Positions 1-5,819 of a stretch of 8,383 nucleotides of DNA are shown piece by piece; position 1 is the first letter of the stretch; every line of letters begins with the position of its first letter. The stretch spans positions 1 to 8,383 of the forward strand of contig JADJVQ010000033.1 in the NCBI GenBank assembly GCA_016710525.1. The letters are read 5' to 3'. The notes under the pieces are model-generated. The model had not been told where the DNA came from. It searched no databases and was given only the letters and a program-made list of their open reading frames with translations. This stretch comes from Burkholderiaceae bacterium (GTDB taxonomy: Bacteria > Pseudomonadota > Gammaproteobacteria > Burkholderiales > Burkholderiaceae_E). The position numbers and the translations under genes were made by a program.

Positions 1-565
1 GCGCTTTACTCGAAGCCGTGGCTCTCGGCACGGCCCCAGCGACAGGGGCAGCATACGGGTCCCGCGATCAAGCGCCTGGATCGGTTAACCAGTCTTCCTC
101 ATCGACGCAGAACACCGCCGCGCGTGCTCGGGGCGGGTTCAGGTACAGCCCGATCACGTCGCGGGCCTGGCCTCGAAGTCCCCGTGGGTCATTGGAGATC
201 AGCAGTGCTGGCGCAGCCGGTGCGGGCGGATGCCGTGCTTTTGCCAGATACGCTGCACGGTCATGAAGCTGATGTCGCCCAACTCGGCGGCGAGTTTGCG
301 GGTGCTCCAGTGCGTCGAGCCGTCGCGCGGCTTGCGCCTCATCGTGTAGTTGAGCACCCGTGCCTCGAGCTTCTCGACGGGCTGCGCAGGCGCGCGCCCT
401 GGGTAGTACGACACCAGCCCTGGAGACCTGATCGGCGTACGCTCGCGTCAGCAACGTGTGACGTCGTTGCAGGCGACGCTTGTCTCACGCCCGCCGCCCG
501 TGCCGCGAGCGCGTCAACGCCTGCAATTCCGCTCTCTGTTCTTCACTCAAAGAGATTCGTTCCAT
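1..565 (-). pseudogene. IS630-family transposase remnant, multiply frameshifted, 3' end outside window
   Basis: This is a broken DDE transposase of the IS630 type. Reading leftward, the N-terminus starts at ATG 565-563 (MERISLSEEQRAELQAL) and reaches a stop near 485. After an apparent internal loss, the helix-turn-helix part resumes in another frame around 440-199, with KPRDGSTHWSTRKLAAELG and MTVQRIWQKHGIRPHRL, both typical of IS630 transposases. The frame then changes again to ISNDP, DVIGLYLNPP and AVFCVDE, the last holding the first catalytic Asp region. A further shift gives IQALDRGTRMLPLSLG, and another gives RAESHGFE followed by a stop close to the window edge. The order of motifs is exactly that of an intact transposase, so this is one decayed gene. 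At least four frame changes and an internal loss of roughly 40 residues make it inactive. The rest of the element lies beyond position 1; I could not identify terminal inverted repeats. Confidence 0.85.
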
Positions 566-566
566 A

Positions 567-581
567 CCCCATCATGTGGGG
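567..581. repeat. Short inverted repeat beside the IS remnant
   Basis: CCCCA (567-571) and TGGGG (577-581) form a perfect 5-bp stem around a 5-base loop, just outside the transposase start and about 80 bases before the binding-protein gene. It could be part of the old element end or a weak hairpin in the leader. It is too short to assign a role. Confidence 0.25.
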
Positions 582-647
582 GCGATGCAGCCGTTTTCAA
601 CGTTTCGATGAACTAGGTCTTCGAACACCCATAAAAACATCGTTCAA

Positions 648-660
648 CCTAGGAGACAAC
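648..660 (+). promoter_or_regulatory. Ribosome binding site deciding the start of the binding-protein gene
   Basis: CCTAGGAGACAAC directly precedes ATG 661. The AGGAGA core sits at a normal distance and, together with the signal peptide, fixes the start here rather than at the upstream in-frame codons that run through the transposase remnant. Confidence 0.75.
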
Positions 661-2376
661 ATGCATCGAAAAGGCTTGAGAGGCAGGTTCGCCCGAGTTG
701 GCCTGGCGCTGGCCGCCGTGCTGACCACGGTCTGTGCGGCGTCAGTGAATGCGCAAGTCGAGAAGCCCAAATATGGTGGCTCGCTGAGCATCGGCACCAA
801 CTCCCCGTCGCTGGCCCCGCTGTCGTGGGATCCGGCCGACTGGAATTACAAGACCGCGCAAGACGCCGGCTTCTACTATGACCGGCTGTTCGTTGCCGAT
901 TTCACGAAGTCGAAGGCCCAGGGCGGCCCCTACCTTTTCAAGTCGGACTCGTTTCTCCCCTCGGATGCGGTCAGGGGCGACCTCGCCGAAAGCTGGAAGT
1001 GGATCGATAACCCGCTGCGCCTCGAGGTCAAGCTGCGCAAGGGGGTCATGTTCCCGGAAAAGCCCGGCGTCATGGCTTCGCGCGAGCTGACGTCCCAGGA
1101 CGTGGTCTACAGCTACAACCGCCTGCTGGCCAGCCCCAAGCGCCTGGCGGACTTCATCGACCTGGTCGACAAGTTCGAGGCACCCGACAAATACACCGTC
1201 ATCATCCACTTCAAGTACTACCACGAGGACTGGGGACATCGCCTTGGCTGGGGCGTGTTCGCCTCGGTGTACCCGAAAGAGGTCGTCGACGCCGGCATCG
1301 GCGACTGGAAGAAGGCCAATGGCAGCGGGCCGTTCATGCTGACCGAGTACGTGGGCGGGAACTCCCAGAACTACTCCAAGAACCCCCTTTACCACGGCAG
1401 GGAAACAATCGGCGGCCAGGAGTACAAGCTGCCCTTTGTCGACAAAGTCAGCATCCGAATCATGAAAGATGAAGCGGCCCGCTACGCGGCGCTGCGCACC
1501 GCCAAGCTCGACCTGCTGCAGTCGATCACCTGGACCGCGGCCGAAGAGCTCAAGAAGAACGTGCCGCAACTCAAGTGGGCCCGCTGGCTGCAGCACGGTT
1601 CCGCCTACATCGCGATGCGCACCGACACCAAGCCCTTCAACGACATCCGGGTGCGGCGTGCGCTGAACATGGCGATCAACAAGCAGGAGATCGTCAGCAG
1701 CTTCTATGGCGGCAACGCCGAGGTGTTCGCCTATCCGCAGCACCCCGACTACGTCGGCTACTTCGAGCCGCTGTCGGCGATGCCGGACTCGATCAAGGAG
1801 CTCTACACCTACAGCCCCGACAAGGCCAAGAAGCTGCTGGCCGAGGCCGGCTACCCGAACGGCTTCACCTTCAAGGCGCACATCTGCGCCTGCGACCCGA
1901 CGATGATGGACCTCGGACCCCTGGTGGCGGGCTATCTGCAGAAGATTGGCGTGAAGATGGAGTTCGAACCGCTCGAGCAGGGCGCGTTCTTCTCGCTGCT
2001 GCGTGCCGGCAAGAACAATCCCGGCATGGCCTACACCAACTCGCACGGCGGCCCGACCACCACGCTGCGCAAGAACTTCACCCAGGGCCAGTACACCAAC
2101 AACTCGCATTTTAACGACCCGGTCTTCGAGAAGAAGATGCAGGACATGCACCGCGAGCGCGACGAGCCGACCCGCCAGAAGATGGTCCGCGAACTGACCC
2201 GCGAGATCCTCGACAAGGCGCCCTACATCTGGCTGCCCACCGCCTACACGTATGCGGCCTGGTGGCCCTGGGTCAAGAACTACGACGGTGAAATCTACGG
2301 CGGCAGCTTCTGGTGGGCGCCGGTCCATGCCCGCATCTGGGTCGACCAGGACCTGAAGAAGAAGATGGGGTTCTAA
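661..2376 (+). CDS. ABC transporter periplasmic substrate-binding protein, family 5 (peptide/nickel type)
   Basis: This is a 571-residue extracellular solute-binding protein of the SBP_bac_5 (DppA/OppA/NikA) family, which captures peptides or related solutes in the periplasm for an ABC importer. The start at 661 is chosen because AGGAGA lies six bases upstream and a clear signal peptide follows: basic residues at 2-12, a hydrophobic core at 13-27, and a VNA-Q signal peptidase I site after residue 31. Family landmarks are the YGG start of the mature protein (38-40), LAESWKW (108-114), SQDVVYSYNRLL (145-156), the hinge-region signature NDIRVRRALNMAINKQEIV (327-345) and the SPDKAKKLLAEAGYPNGF stretch (385-402). 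Length is normal for the family. The aromatic-rich C-terminus (WLPTAYTYAAWWPWVKNY) is intact. No permease or ATPase gene follows, and the upstream neighbour is a dead transposase, so the partner transporter is elsewhere or lost. The ligand cannot be deduced from sequence. Confidence 0.93.
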   Translation: MHRKGLRGRFARVGLALAAVLTTVCAASVNAQVEKPKYGGSLSIGTNSPSLAPLSWDPADWNYKTAQDAGFYYDRLFVADFTKSKAQGGPYLFKSDSFLPSDAVRGDLAESWKWIDNPLRLEVKLRKGVMFPEKPGVMASRELTSQDVVYSYNRLLASPKRLADFIDLVDKFEAPDKYTVIIHFKYYHEDWGHRLGWGVFASVYPKEVVDAGIGDWKKANGSGPFMLTEYVGGNSQNYSKNPLYHGRETIGGQEYKLPFVDKVSIRIMKDEAARYAALRTAKLDLLQSITWTAAEELKKNVPQLKWARWLQHGSAYIAMRTDTKPFNDIRVRRALNMAINKQEIVSSFYGGNAEVFAYPQHPDYVGYFEPLSAMPDSIKELYTYSPDKAKKLLAEAGYPNGFTFKAHICACDPTMMDLGPLVAGYLQKIGVKMEFEPLEQGAFFSLLRAGKNNPGMAYTNSHGGPTTTLRKNFTQGQYTNNSHFNDPVFEKKMQDMHRERDEPTRQKMVRELTREILDKAPYIWLPTAYTYAAWWPWVKNYDGEIYGGSFWWAPVHARIWVDQDLKKKMGF

Positions 2377-2395
2377 CCCCATCGAGTTCGGCCGC

Positions 2396-2447
2396 CCGGC
2401 CGCCGGCTCGAGATCCCTGTCGGGATGCGAGGGCACGTGGCGGCCGG
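2396..2447 (+). terminator. Nested stem-loops after the binding-protein gene, possible terminator
   Basis: CCGGCCGCC (2396-2404) pairs perfectly with GGCGGCCGG (2439-2447). Inside it, ATCCC (2413-2417) pairs with GGGAT (2422-2426) around a four-base loop. The structure starts 20 bases after the stop codon at 2376. There is no T-rich tract after it, so if it ends transcription it is not a classical intrinsic terminator; it may simply protect the 3' end of the mRNA. Confidence 0.35.
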
Positions 2448-2482
2448 CGCGGGTTCACGGCGGATGGCCGTGATGCGCCCGC

Positions 2483-2839
2483 ATGTACACTCGGGCGCTC
2501 ATCCCACACAAGGCCATCCGCGTGGCAATCGCCCAGAATGATCCGCTCGACGGGCCATCGAAAGTACTGACCGGAACCTCGGTTCTGATGGTTGCGAGCG
2601 TTGCGCTGCTCGTTTTTCTCGACGGGCCGGATTCATGGCTGCCGCAATGGCGCGCGATGGGCGGCTGGCTGCTGATCGGTTCGATCATTTCGTACTACTG
2701 CGCGCTCGGCATCCTGGCCGCGCGGCTTGGCGGCCGCTGGTTCGTGTGGGTTCTCCCGGCGGCCCTCACGTTCCCGGTCGGCTGGGTCGTGGCGTACGTG
2801 CTGATCCAGCGGTGGGTTGCGAGAACCCGGGCAGCATGA
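2483..2839 (+). CDS. Small three-helix inner-membrane protein, function unknown
   Basis: This is a 118-residue hydrophobic protein that I do not recognise. Three membrane segments are visible at about residues 29-47, 60-80 and 86-108. They are separated by a short acidic/proline loop (DGPDSWLPQ) and an arginine/glycine turn (RLGGRW), and the tail is basic (QRWVARTRAA). The start is uncertain. ATG 2483 gives the longest product but has no evident ribosome site. GTG 2522 gives a protein 13 residues shorter, beginning VAIAQNDPLDGPSK; it has AAGG a few bases upstream and would fit a -10-like TACACT at 2486-2491, which overlaps the longer start. The stop codon shares bases with the ATG at 2836 (ATGA), so this gene and the following decayed one were translationally coupled. 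Function cannot be inferred from the neighbours. Confidence 0.6.
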   Translation: MYTRALIPHKAIRVAIAQNDPLDGPSKVLTGTSVLMVASVALLVFLDGPDSWLPQWRAMGGWLLIGSIISYYCALGILAARLGGRWFVWVLPAALTFPVGWVVAYVLIQRWVARTRAA

Positions 2840-3153
2840 CCAGGACGCCAGCCCACGCGTCGAAGCCTTATCTACGCTTCTATCATTCGGTGGCTTTGCG
2901 CAAGAAGACGCTGGAGCTGCTCGACACCATCGAAGCAGCGGCAGATCCGCGCTCGCGCTCACCTCGCTCGAGCTGACCGACGGGCGGTGCCTCTCCTCCG
3001 GAAGCTCGCCAGGCGGCTTCCTGACCGGGCGCCAGGATCGGCCTGGCCGGTGTGCAGCAGGTCATCGGGTCGGTCGCCCGCCGGATCCTGGGCCGGATGG
3101 ACGGCCCGCAACTGGTGTCGGTCTGCGGATCCATCCGCAGCTTCATGATCTGA
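2836..3153 (+). pseudogene. Decayed small gene coupled to the membrane protein, split over several frames
   Basis: The gene opens at ATG 2836, overlapping the previous stop, and reads MTRTPAHASKPYLRFYHSVA then LRKKTLELLDTIEAAADP before ending early at TGA 2974-2976. Coding signal goes on in other frames: ALTSLELTD (frame of 2817), LRKLAR, then GGFLTGR. It returns to the original frame as ARIGLAGVQQVIGSVARRIL and RMDGPQLVSVCGSIRSFMI, ending at TGA 3151-3153. That last segment has almost only G or C in third codon position, as a real gene of this genome should. A second in-frame stop (3022-3024) lies in the middle. The pieces form a plausible single helical protein of about 105-115 residues, reminiscent of a betaproteobacterial hypothetical family whose name I cannot give. 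It could alternatively be a true 46-residue gene plus an unrelated remnant, or sequencing error. Confidence 0.55.
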
Positions 3154-3178
3154 ACACCCGTTCGTGCGCCGCGGTCGG

Positions 3179-3652
3179 CTACCGCAATGCGCCCGCGTAG
3201 GCGTCGAGCTGGTCGATGCACGTTCCCCATCCGTCGAAGAAGCCCATCTGCTCGTGGCTGTCGCGGGTCGCCTTGTCTTTGTGCAGCACCGTGGCGACGT
3301 AGCGCGTGCCTGCGCCCTCGTCCTCGAGCGTGATGAATGCGGTGATCGGCATCCACGGTTGGGCGGCCGGCCGCCAGTTCGCGACCAGCGCGGTCGTCCA
3401 GACGATGCGCGACTGCGGGACGATCTCCAGAAAGGTGCCGGGGTTGTCGCTGGTTTCGCCTTCCGGCCCGCGCATCAGCGTGTGGAATCGGCCGCCTGGC
3501 ACGAGTTCGAATCCCAGCACATCGGTGGTCCAGGGCTTGGGGCACCACCACTGCTTCAGGTGAACGGGGTCCGTCCAGGCCTTCCACACCAGGGAGCGTG
3601 GCGCGCGCAGCAGGCGCGAGATCACGAGATCGAGTTCTTGGTCATGGGCCAT
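3179..3652 (-). CDS. AHSA1/SRPBCC-fold protein, partner of the ArsR repressor
   Basis: This 157-residue protein belongs to the Aha1-C-like branch of the START/SRPBCC superfamily, a cytosolic helix-grip fold that usually binds a small hydrophobic ligand. Typical features are the opening RLLRAPRSLVWKAWTDPVHL (residues 13-32), the WW pair at 35-36 (KQWWCPK), GGRFHTLMRGPEG (53-65), TFLEIVPQSRIVWT (73-86) and the end helix beginning HEQMGFFDGWGTCIDQL (133-149). I start it at ATG 3652-3650, where MAHDQELDLVISR begins like other members; the longer reading with 11 extra residues would run further into the upstream gene. It overlaps the arsR end by 11 bases, so the two are one translationally coupled operon. 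Such ArsR-SRPBCC pairs are very common in Proteobacteria, but the ligand and the physiological role are generally unknown. The gene converges on the decayed gene ending at 3153. Confidence 0.9.
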   Translation of the reverse strand: MAHDQELDLVISRLLRAPRSLVWKAWTDPVHLKQWWCPKPWTTDVLGFELVPGGRFHTLMRGPEGETSDNPGTFLEIVPQSRIVWTTALVANWRPAAQPWMPITAFITLEDEGAGTRYVATVLHKDKATRDSHEQMGFFDGWGTCIDQLDAYAGALR

Positions 3653-3992
3653 CCGCTTGCTCCAGGGTGTGAAGGGCCTCGACATACGCCTCGAGGCGAT
3701 CGGCGTGCGCTTCCCACATCGCCCGCTGCTGCGCCATCCAGGCCTCGGCCGTGCGCAGCGCGGCCGGTTCGAGTTCGCACAGCCGCGTGCGTCCGATCTT
3801 CTGCGATCGGACGAGGCCCCCCCGCTCGAGCACGCGCAGGTGCTTCAGGACCGAAGGCAATGCCATCGCCATTGGCGCGGCCAGTTCCTTCACCGACGCG
3901 CGGCCGAACACCAGGCGATTGACGATGGCCCGACGGGTCGGGTCGCCCAAGGCGAGAAACACCTCGTCGAGCGGGAAACTATAGTTATCCAT
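3642..3992 (-). CDS. ArsR-family winged-helix transcriptional repressor
   Basis: This is a 116-residue member of the ArsR/SmtB-like winged-helix family. The start helix holds the hallmark LALGDPTRRAIVNRLV (13-28). The DNA-binding part follows with VKELAAPMAMALPSVLKHL (34-52) as the helix-turn-helix and a wing at GGLVRSQKIGRTRLCEL (58-74); the tail is the usual WxAQQRAMWEAHADRLEAYV-like helix (85-104). No cysteine pair or histidine cluster for metal binding is visible in the recognition helix; the only cysteine is residue 72. It is therefore not a classical metal sensor, but of the subtype paired with SRPBCC genes. The first codons (MDNYS) are formed by one arm of a perfect palindrome that also covers the -10 box, so the protein almost certainly represses itself and the overlapping downstream gene. 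There is no ribosome site ahead of the start, in keeping with a leaderless transcript. Confidence 0.93.
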   Translation of the reverse strand: MDNYSFPLDEVFLALGDPTRRAIVNRLVFGRASVKELAAPMAMALPSVLKHLRVLERGGLVRSQKIGRTRLCELEPAALRTAEAWMAQQRAMWEAHADRLEAYVEALHTLEQADGP

Positions 3993-4006
3993 TTGGATAA
4001 CTATAG
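3979..4006. promoter_or_regulatory. Perfect palindromic operator over the arsR -10 box and start codon
   Basis: CTATAGTTATCC (3979-3990) and GGATAACTATAG (3995-4006) are a perfect 12-bp inverted repeat around ATTT. It is strikingly A+T-rich within very G+C-rich DNA. The start codon of arsR (3992-3990) lies at its centre and the -10 box in its right arm. Spacing and symmetry suit a dimeric winged-helix repressor, so this is the expected autoregulatory operator. A weaker possibility is an mRNA hairpin, but in the predicted leaderless transcript only one arm would be transcribed. Confidence 0.85.
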
Positions 4007-4029
4007 CCAGGATGCGCGATGGCCGTCAA
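4000..4029 (-). promoter_or_regulatory. Sigma-70 type promoter of the arsR operon
   Basis: On the minus strand TTGACG (4029-4024) and TATAGT (4005-4000) match the -35 and -10 consensus at five of six positions each and are 18 bases apart. The expected start of transcription, six to eight bases after the -10 box, falls at about 3994-3992, that is on or within two bases of the arsR ATG. The mRNA would be leaderless or nearly so. The -10 box lies within the right arm of the operator palindrome, so repressor binding would block polymerase. Confidence 0.75.
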
Positions 4030-4157
4030 TTCCCGCACGATCGGCCGCGGCGCGGCGCCCACGCGGAGCCACCCGAGCACCTGCTATCGTGCGCGGGTAG
4101 CAGGGGCAGGCCAAGCTGCTCGGACCTGCGCCCCCTTCGTTCACCCGGGAACCCGAC

Positions 4158-4451
4158 ATGCGGATCGCCGCCACCCCACTGACCGCCGCGCTCGCGGGCC
4201 TCTTTTCGGCGCTCGTGTGGCCACGCCTGTGGCCCCTGTTCGGCGACTCCGGATCGTCGGGCAGCATCGGCCTGGTGGTCGCCACGCTGGTCGTCATCGC
4301 ATTGCCGGCGCACGCGTTTGTCGTGGGCTTCGGGCGCCGTCAGGCGGGTCAGGCGGGCACGCTGGACACGGCCCTGCTCAAGCGCATTGGCGCCTGGCTG
4401 GCTGCCGCGGGCGTGACGGTGGGCATCAGTGCCCTGATCGGCACCGCGTAA
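4158..4451 (+). CDS. Small hydrophobic membrane protein, function unknown
   Basis: This 97-residue protein is not one I recognise. It has three probable membrane segments at about 6-27 (LTAALAGLFSALVWPRLWPL), 36-58 (IGLVVATLVVIALPAHAFVVG) interrupted by a serine/glycine loop at 31-35, and 77-96 (IGAWLAAAGVTVGISALIG). A glycine/glutamine/arginine loop (GRRQAGQAG) joins the last two. The basic loop at 59-61 suggests that the second connection faces the cytosol. The start at ATG 4158 has only a weak GGGA upstream. Good codon use and a well-formed hydrophobic pattern argue that it is real. It lies divergent to the arsR operon, with the arsR promoter in the gap, and is followed by a strong G/C hairpin. 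No functional link to either neighbour is visible. Confidence 0.65.
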   Translation: MRIAATPLTAALAGLFSALVWPRLWPLFGDSGSSGSIGLVVATLVVIALPAHAFVVGFGRRQAGQAGTLDTALLKRIGAWLAAAGVTVGISALIGTA

Positions 4452-4472
4452 GCGCCGCCGGAATTCGCCGGA

Positions 4473-4545
4473 GGCGGGCGCGGGGCCGCGCGCCCCCCGC
4501 GCCCGCGGCCGCCCCCCCGCGCGCCCGGGCGCGGCCCGGCGGCGC
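4473..4545. repeat. 73-base run of only G and C, rich in inverted repeats
   Basis: Every base from 4473 to 4545 is G or C. The run lies between the stop of the small membrane protein (4451) and the start of fabV (4610). It contains a perfect 12-bp stem-loop (4474-4506) and a 14-bp perfect palindrome, CGCGCCCGGGCGCG (4520-4533), besides short C tracts. No reading frame is supported. It may act as an insulating structure between two genes, or partly be an assembly weak point. Confidence 0.8.
4474..4506 (+). terminator. Strong G/C stem-loop, possible terminator of the upstream gene
   Basis: GCGGGCGCGGGG (4474-4485) pairs without mismatch with CCCCGCGCCCGC (4495-4506) around a nine-base loop, 22 bases after the stop codon at 4451. 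Twelve G-C pairs make it extremely stable. It lacks a following T tract, so classical Rho-independent release is unlikely; pausing or mRNA end protection is possible. Confidence 0.4.
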
Positions 4546-4571
4546 AAGCACGGGAATCGCGGGACTTCCCC

Positions 4572-4577
4572 TAAACT
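4572..4577 (+). promoter_or_regulatory. Possible -10 box of fabV
   Basis: TAAACT is a good -10-like hexamer in otherwise G+C-rich DNA, 32 bases ahead of the fabV start. No matching -35 sequence is visible at the normal spacing. Between it and the start codon are two TTGAC words (4587-4591 and 4596-4600), nine bases apart, of unknown meaning. There is no clear ribosome site before ATG 4610. Confidence 0.35.
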
Positions 4578-4609
4578 GTCGCCCTGTTGACCAACTTGAC
4601 GACTGTCTC

Positions 4610-5803
4610 ATGATTGTCCGCCCCCGAGTGAAAGGGTTCATCTGCACCACGGCGCATCCGATCGGATGCCAGGCCAACGTCGATGAACTGATCCGATATG
4701 TCCGCAGCCACGGACCGATCGCCGACGCGCCCAAACGCGTCCTGGTGATCGGCGCATCGACCGGCTACGGTCTGGCCTCGCGCGTGACCGCCGCATTCGG
4801 CGGGGGAGCCGGCACGCTGGGGGTTTTTTTCGAACGGGCGGCGGCGGGAGAGCGCACCGCCACCGCCGGCTGGTACAACTCCGCCGCCTTCCAGCGCGCC
4901 GCCGAGCAGGCCGGGCTGTACGCCACGAACATCAATGGCGACGCGTTCAGCGACGCGGCCAAGGAACAGGCGATCGAGCGGATCCGCTCTGACCTGGGCC
5001 AGGTCGATCTGGTCGTCTACAGCCTGGCGTCGCCGCGGCGCCAGCATCCGGACACGGGTGTGATCCATTCGTCGGTGCTCAAGCCGATCGGCAAGTCGAT
5101 CACCCAGACGGGCCTGGACACCGACCGCGAAACCATCCGGCAGTTCGCGCTGCAGGCGGCGACGGACGACGAAATCGCCAATACCGTCGCGGTGATGGGC
5201 GGCGAAGACTGGGAGCGCTGGATCGACCGCCTGGGCGCGGCCGGCGTGCTCTCCCCCGGCTGCAAGACCACCACCTACACCTACGTCGGCGAGCAGACCA
5301 CCCGCGACGTCTACTGGGACGGCACGATCGGTGCGGCCAAGAAGGATCTGGACCGTGCCGCCGCCAGCTTGCGCGGCCGGGGCTTCGATGCGTCGGTATC
5401 GGTCCTGAAAGCGGTGGTGACCCAGGCCAGCGCGGCCATTCCCGCGATGCCGCTGTATCTGGCCGTGCTGTTCAAGGTGATGAAGCAGCACGGCACCCAC
5501 GAAGGCTGCATCGAACAGATCCACCGGCTGTTCACCGAATGCCTCTACAACGCCAGTCCGCGCCGGGACGACGCCCACCGGTTCCGGGTGGACGACAAGG
5601 AGCTGCGGCACGAGATCCAAGCTGAAGTGGAGGCGCTGTGGCCGACGATCAGCAACGAGAACCTGAACGAGGTGTCGGATTTTCGAGGTTTTCGGGCTGA
5701 TTTCCTGAAGCTCTTCGGCTTTGGCGTCAGCGGCGTCGACTATGACGCCGACGTGGAGGTGGATGTGACGATGAATCACCTGAAGGACCTGTCGCGCCCA
5801 TAG
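4610..5803 (+). CDS. fabV: FabV-type enoyl-[acyl-carrier-protein] reductase (NADH) / trans-2-enoyl-CoA reductase
   Basis: This 397-residue enzyme reduces the trans-2 double bond of enoyl-ACP, the final step of each fatty-acid elongation cycle, in the cytosol. It is full length for FabV. The N-terminus MIVRPRVKGFICTTAHPIGC is the family start and fixes ATG 4610 although a ribosome site is lacking. The Rossmann nucleotide loop is GASTGYG (48-54), followed by GVFFE (71-75) with the acidic residue that favours NADH. NGDAFSD (109-115), DLVVYSLASP (133-142) and VMGGEDWE (195-202) are also characteristic. The catalytic Tyr-x8-Lys pair of FabV is present as Y235 and K244 in YWDGTIGAAK, in contrast to the Tyr-x6-Lys of FabI. 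The substrate-side helix VTQASAAIPAMPLY (270-283) and the end FGFGVSGVDYDADV (369-382) are conserved. FabV enzymes are known for tolerance to triclosan. A GNAT gene follows after 16 bases, probably in the same transcript. Confidence 0.97.
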   Translation: MIVRPRVKGFICTTAHPIGCQANVDELIRYVRSHGPIADAPKRVLVIGASTGYGLASRVTAAFGGGAGTLGVFFERAAAGERTATAGWYNSAAFQRAAEQAGLYATNINGDAFSDAAKEQAIERIRSDLGQVDLVVYSLASPRRQHPDTGVIHSSVLKPIGKSITQTGLDTDRETIRQFALQAATDDEIANTVAVMGGEDWERWIDRLGAAGVLSPGCKTTTYTYVGEQTTRDVYWDGTIGAAKKDLDRAAASLRGRGFDASVSVLKAVVTQASAAIPAMPLYLAVLFKVMKQHGTHEGCIEQIHRLFTECLYNASPRRDDAHRFRVDDKELRHEIQAEVEALWPTISNENLNEVSDFRGFRADFLKLFGFGVSGVDYDADVEVDVTMNHLKDLSRP

Positions 5804-5819
5804 CCTGGGGAGCTGCCCG

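Noticed and set aside
124..660. In-frame upstream extension of the binding protein by 179 residues
   Set aside because: It runs antisense through the transposase remnant and precedes a clear ribosome site and signal peptide at 661.
742..2436. 564-codon open frame on the minus strand opposite the binding protein
   Set aside because: It is a mirror frame produced by strong G/C third-position bias; its translation has no family resemblance, whereas the plus strand encodes a complete family 5 binding protein with signal peptide.
3164..3922. 252-codon plus-strand frame over the arsR-SRPBCC operon
   Set aside because: It is a shadow of two well-recognised minus-strand genes and has no domain features.
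4019..4609. In-frame upstream extension of fabV by 197 residues
   Set aside because: It crosses the small membrane protein gene and the all-G/C block, and FabV proteins begin at the MIVRP-type start.
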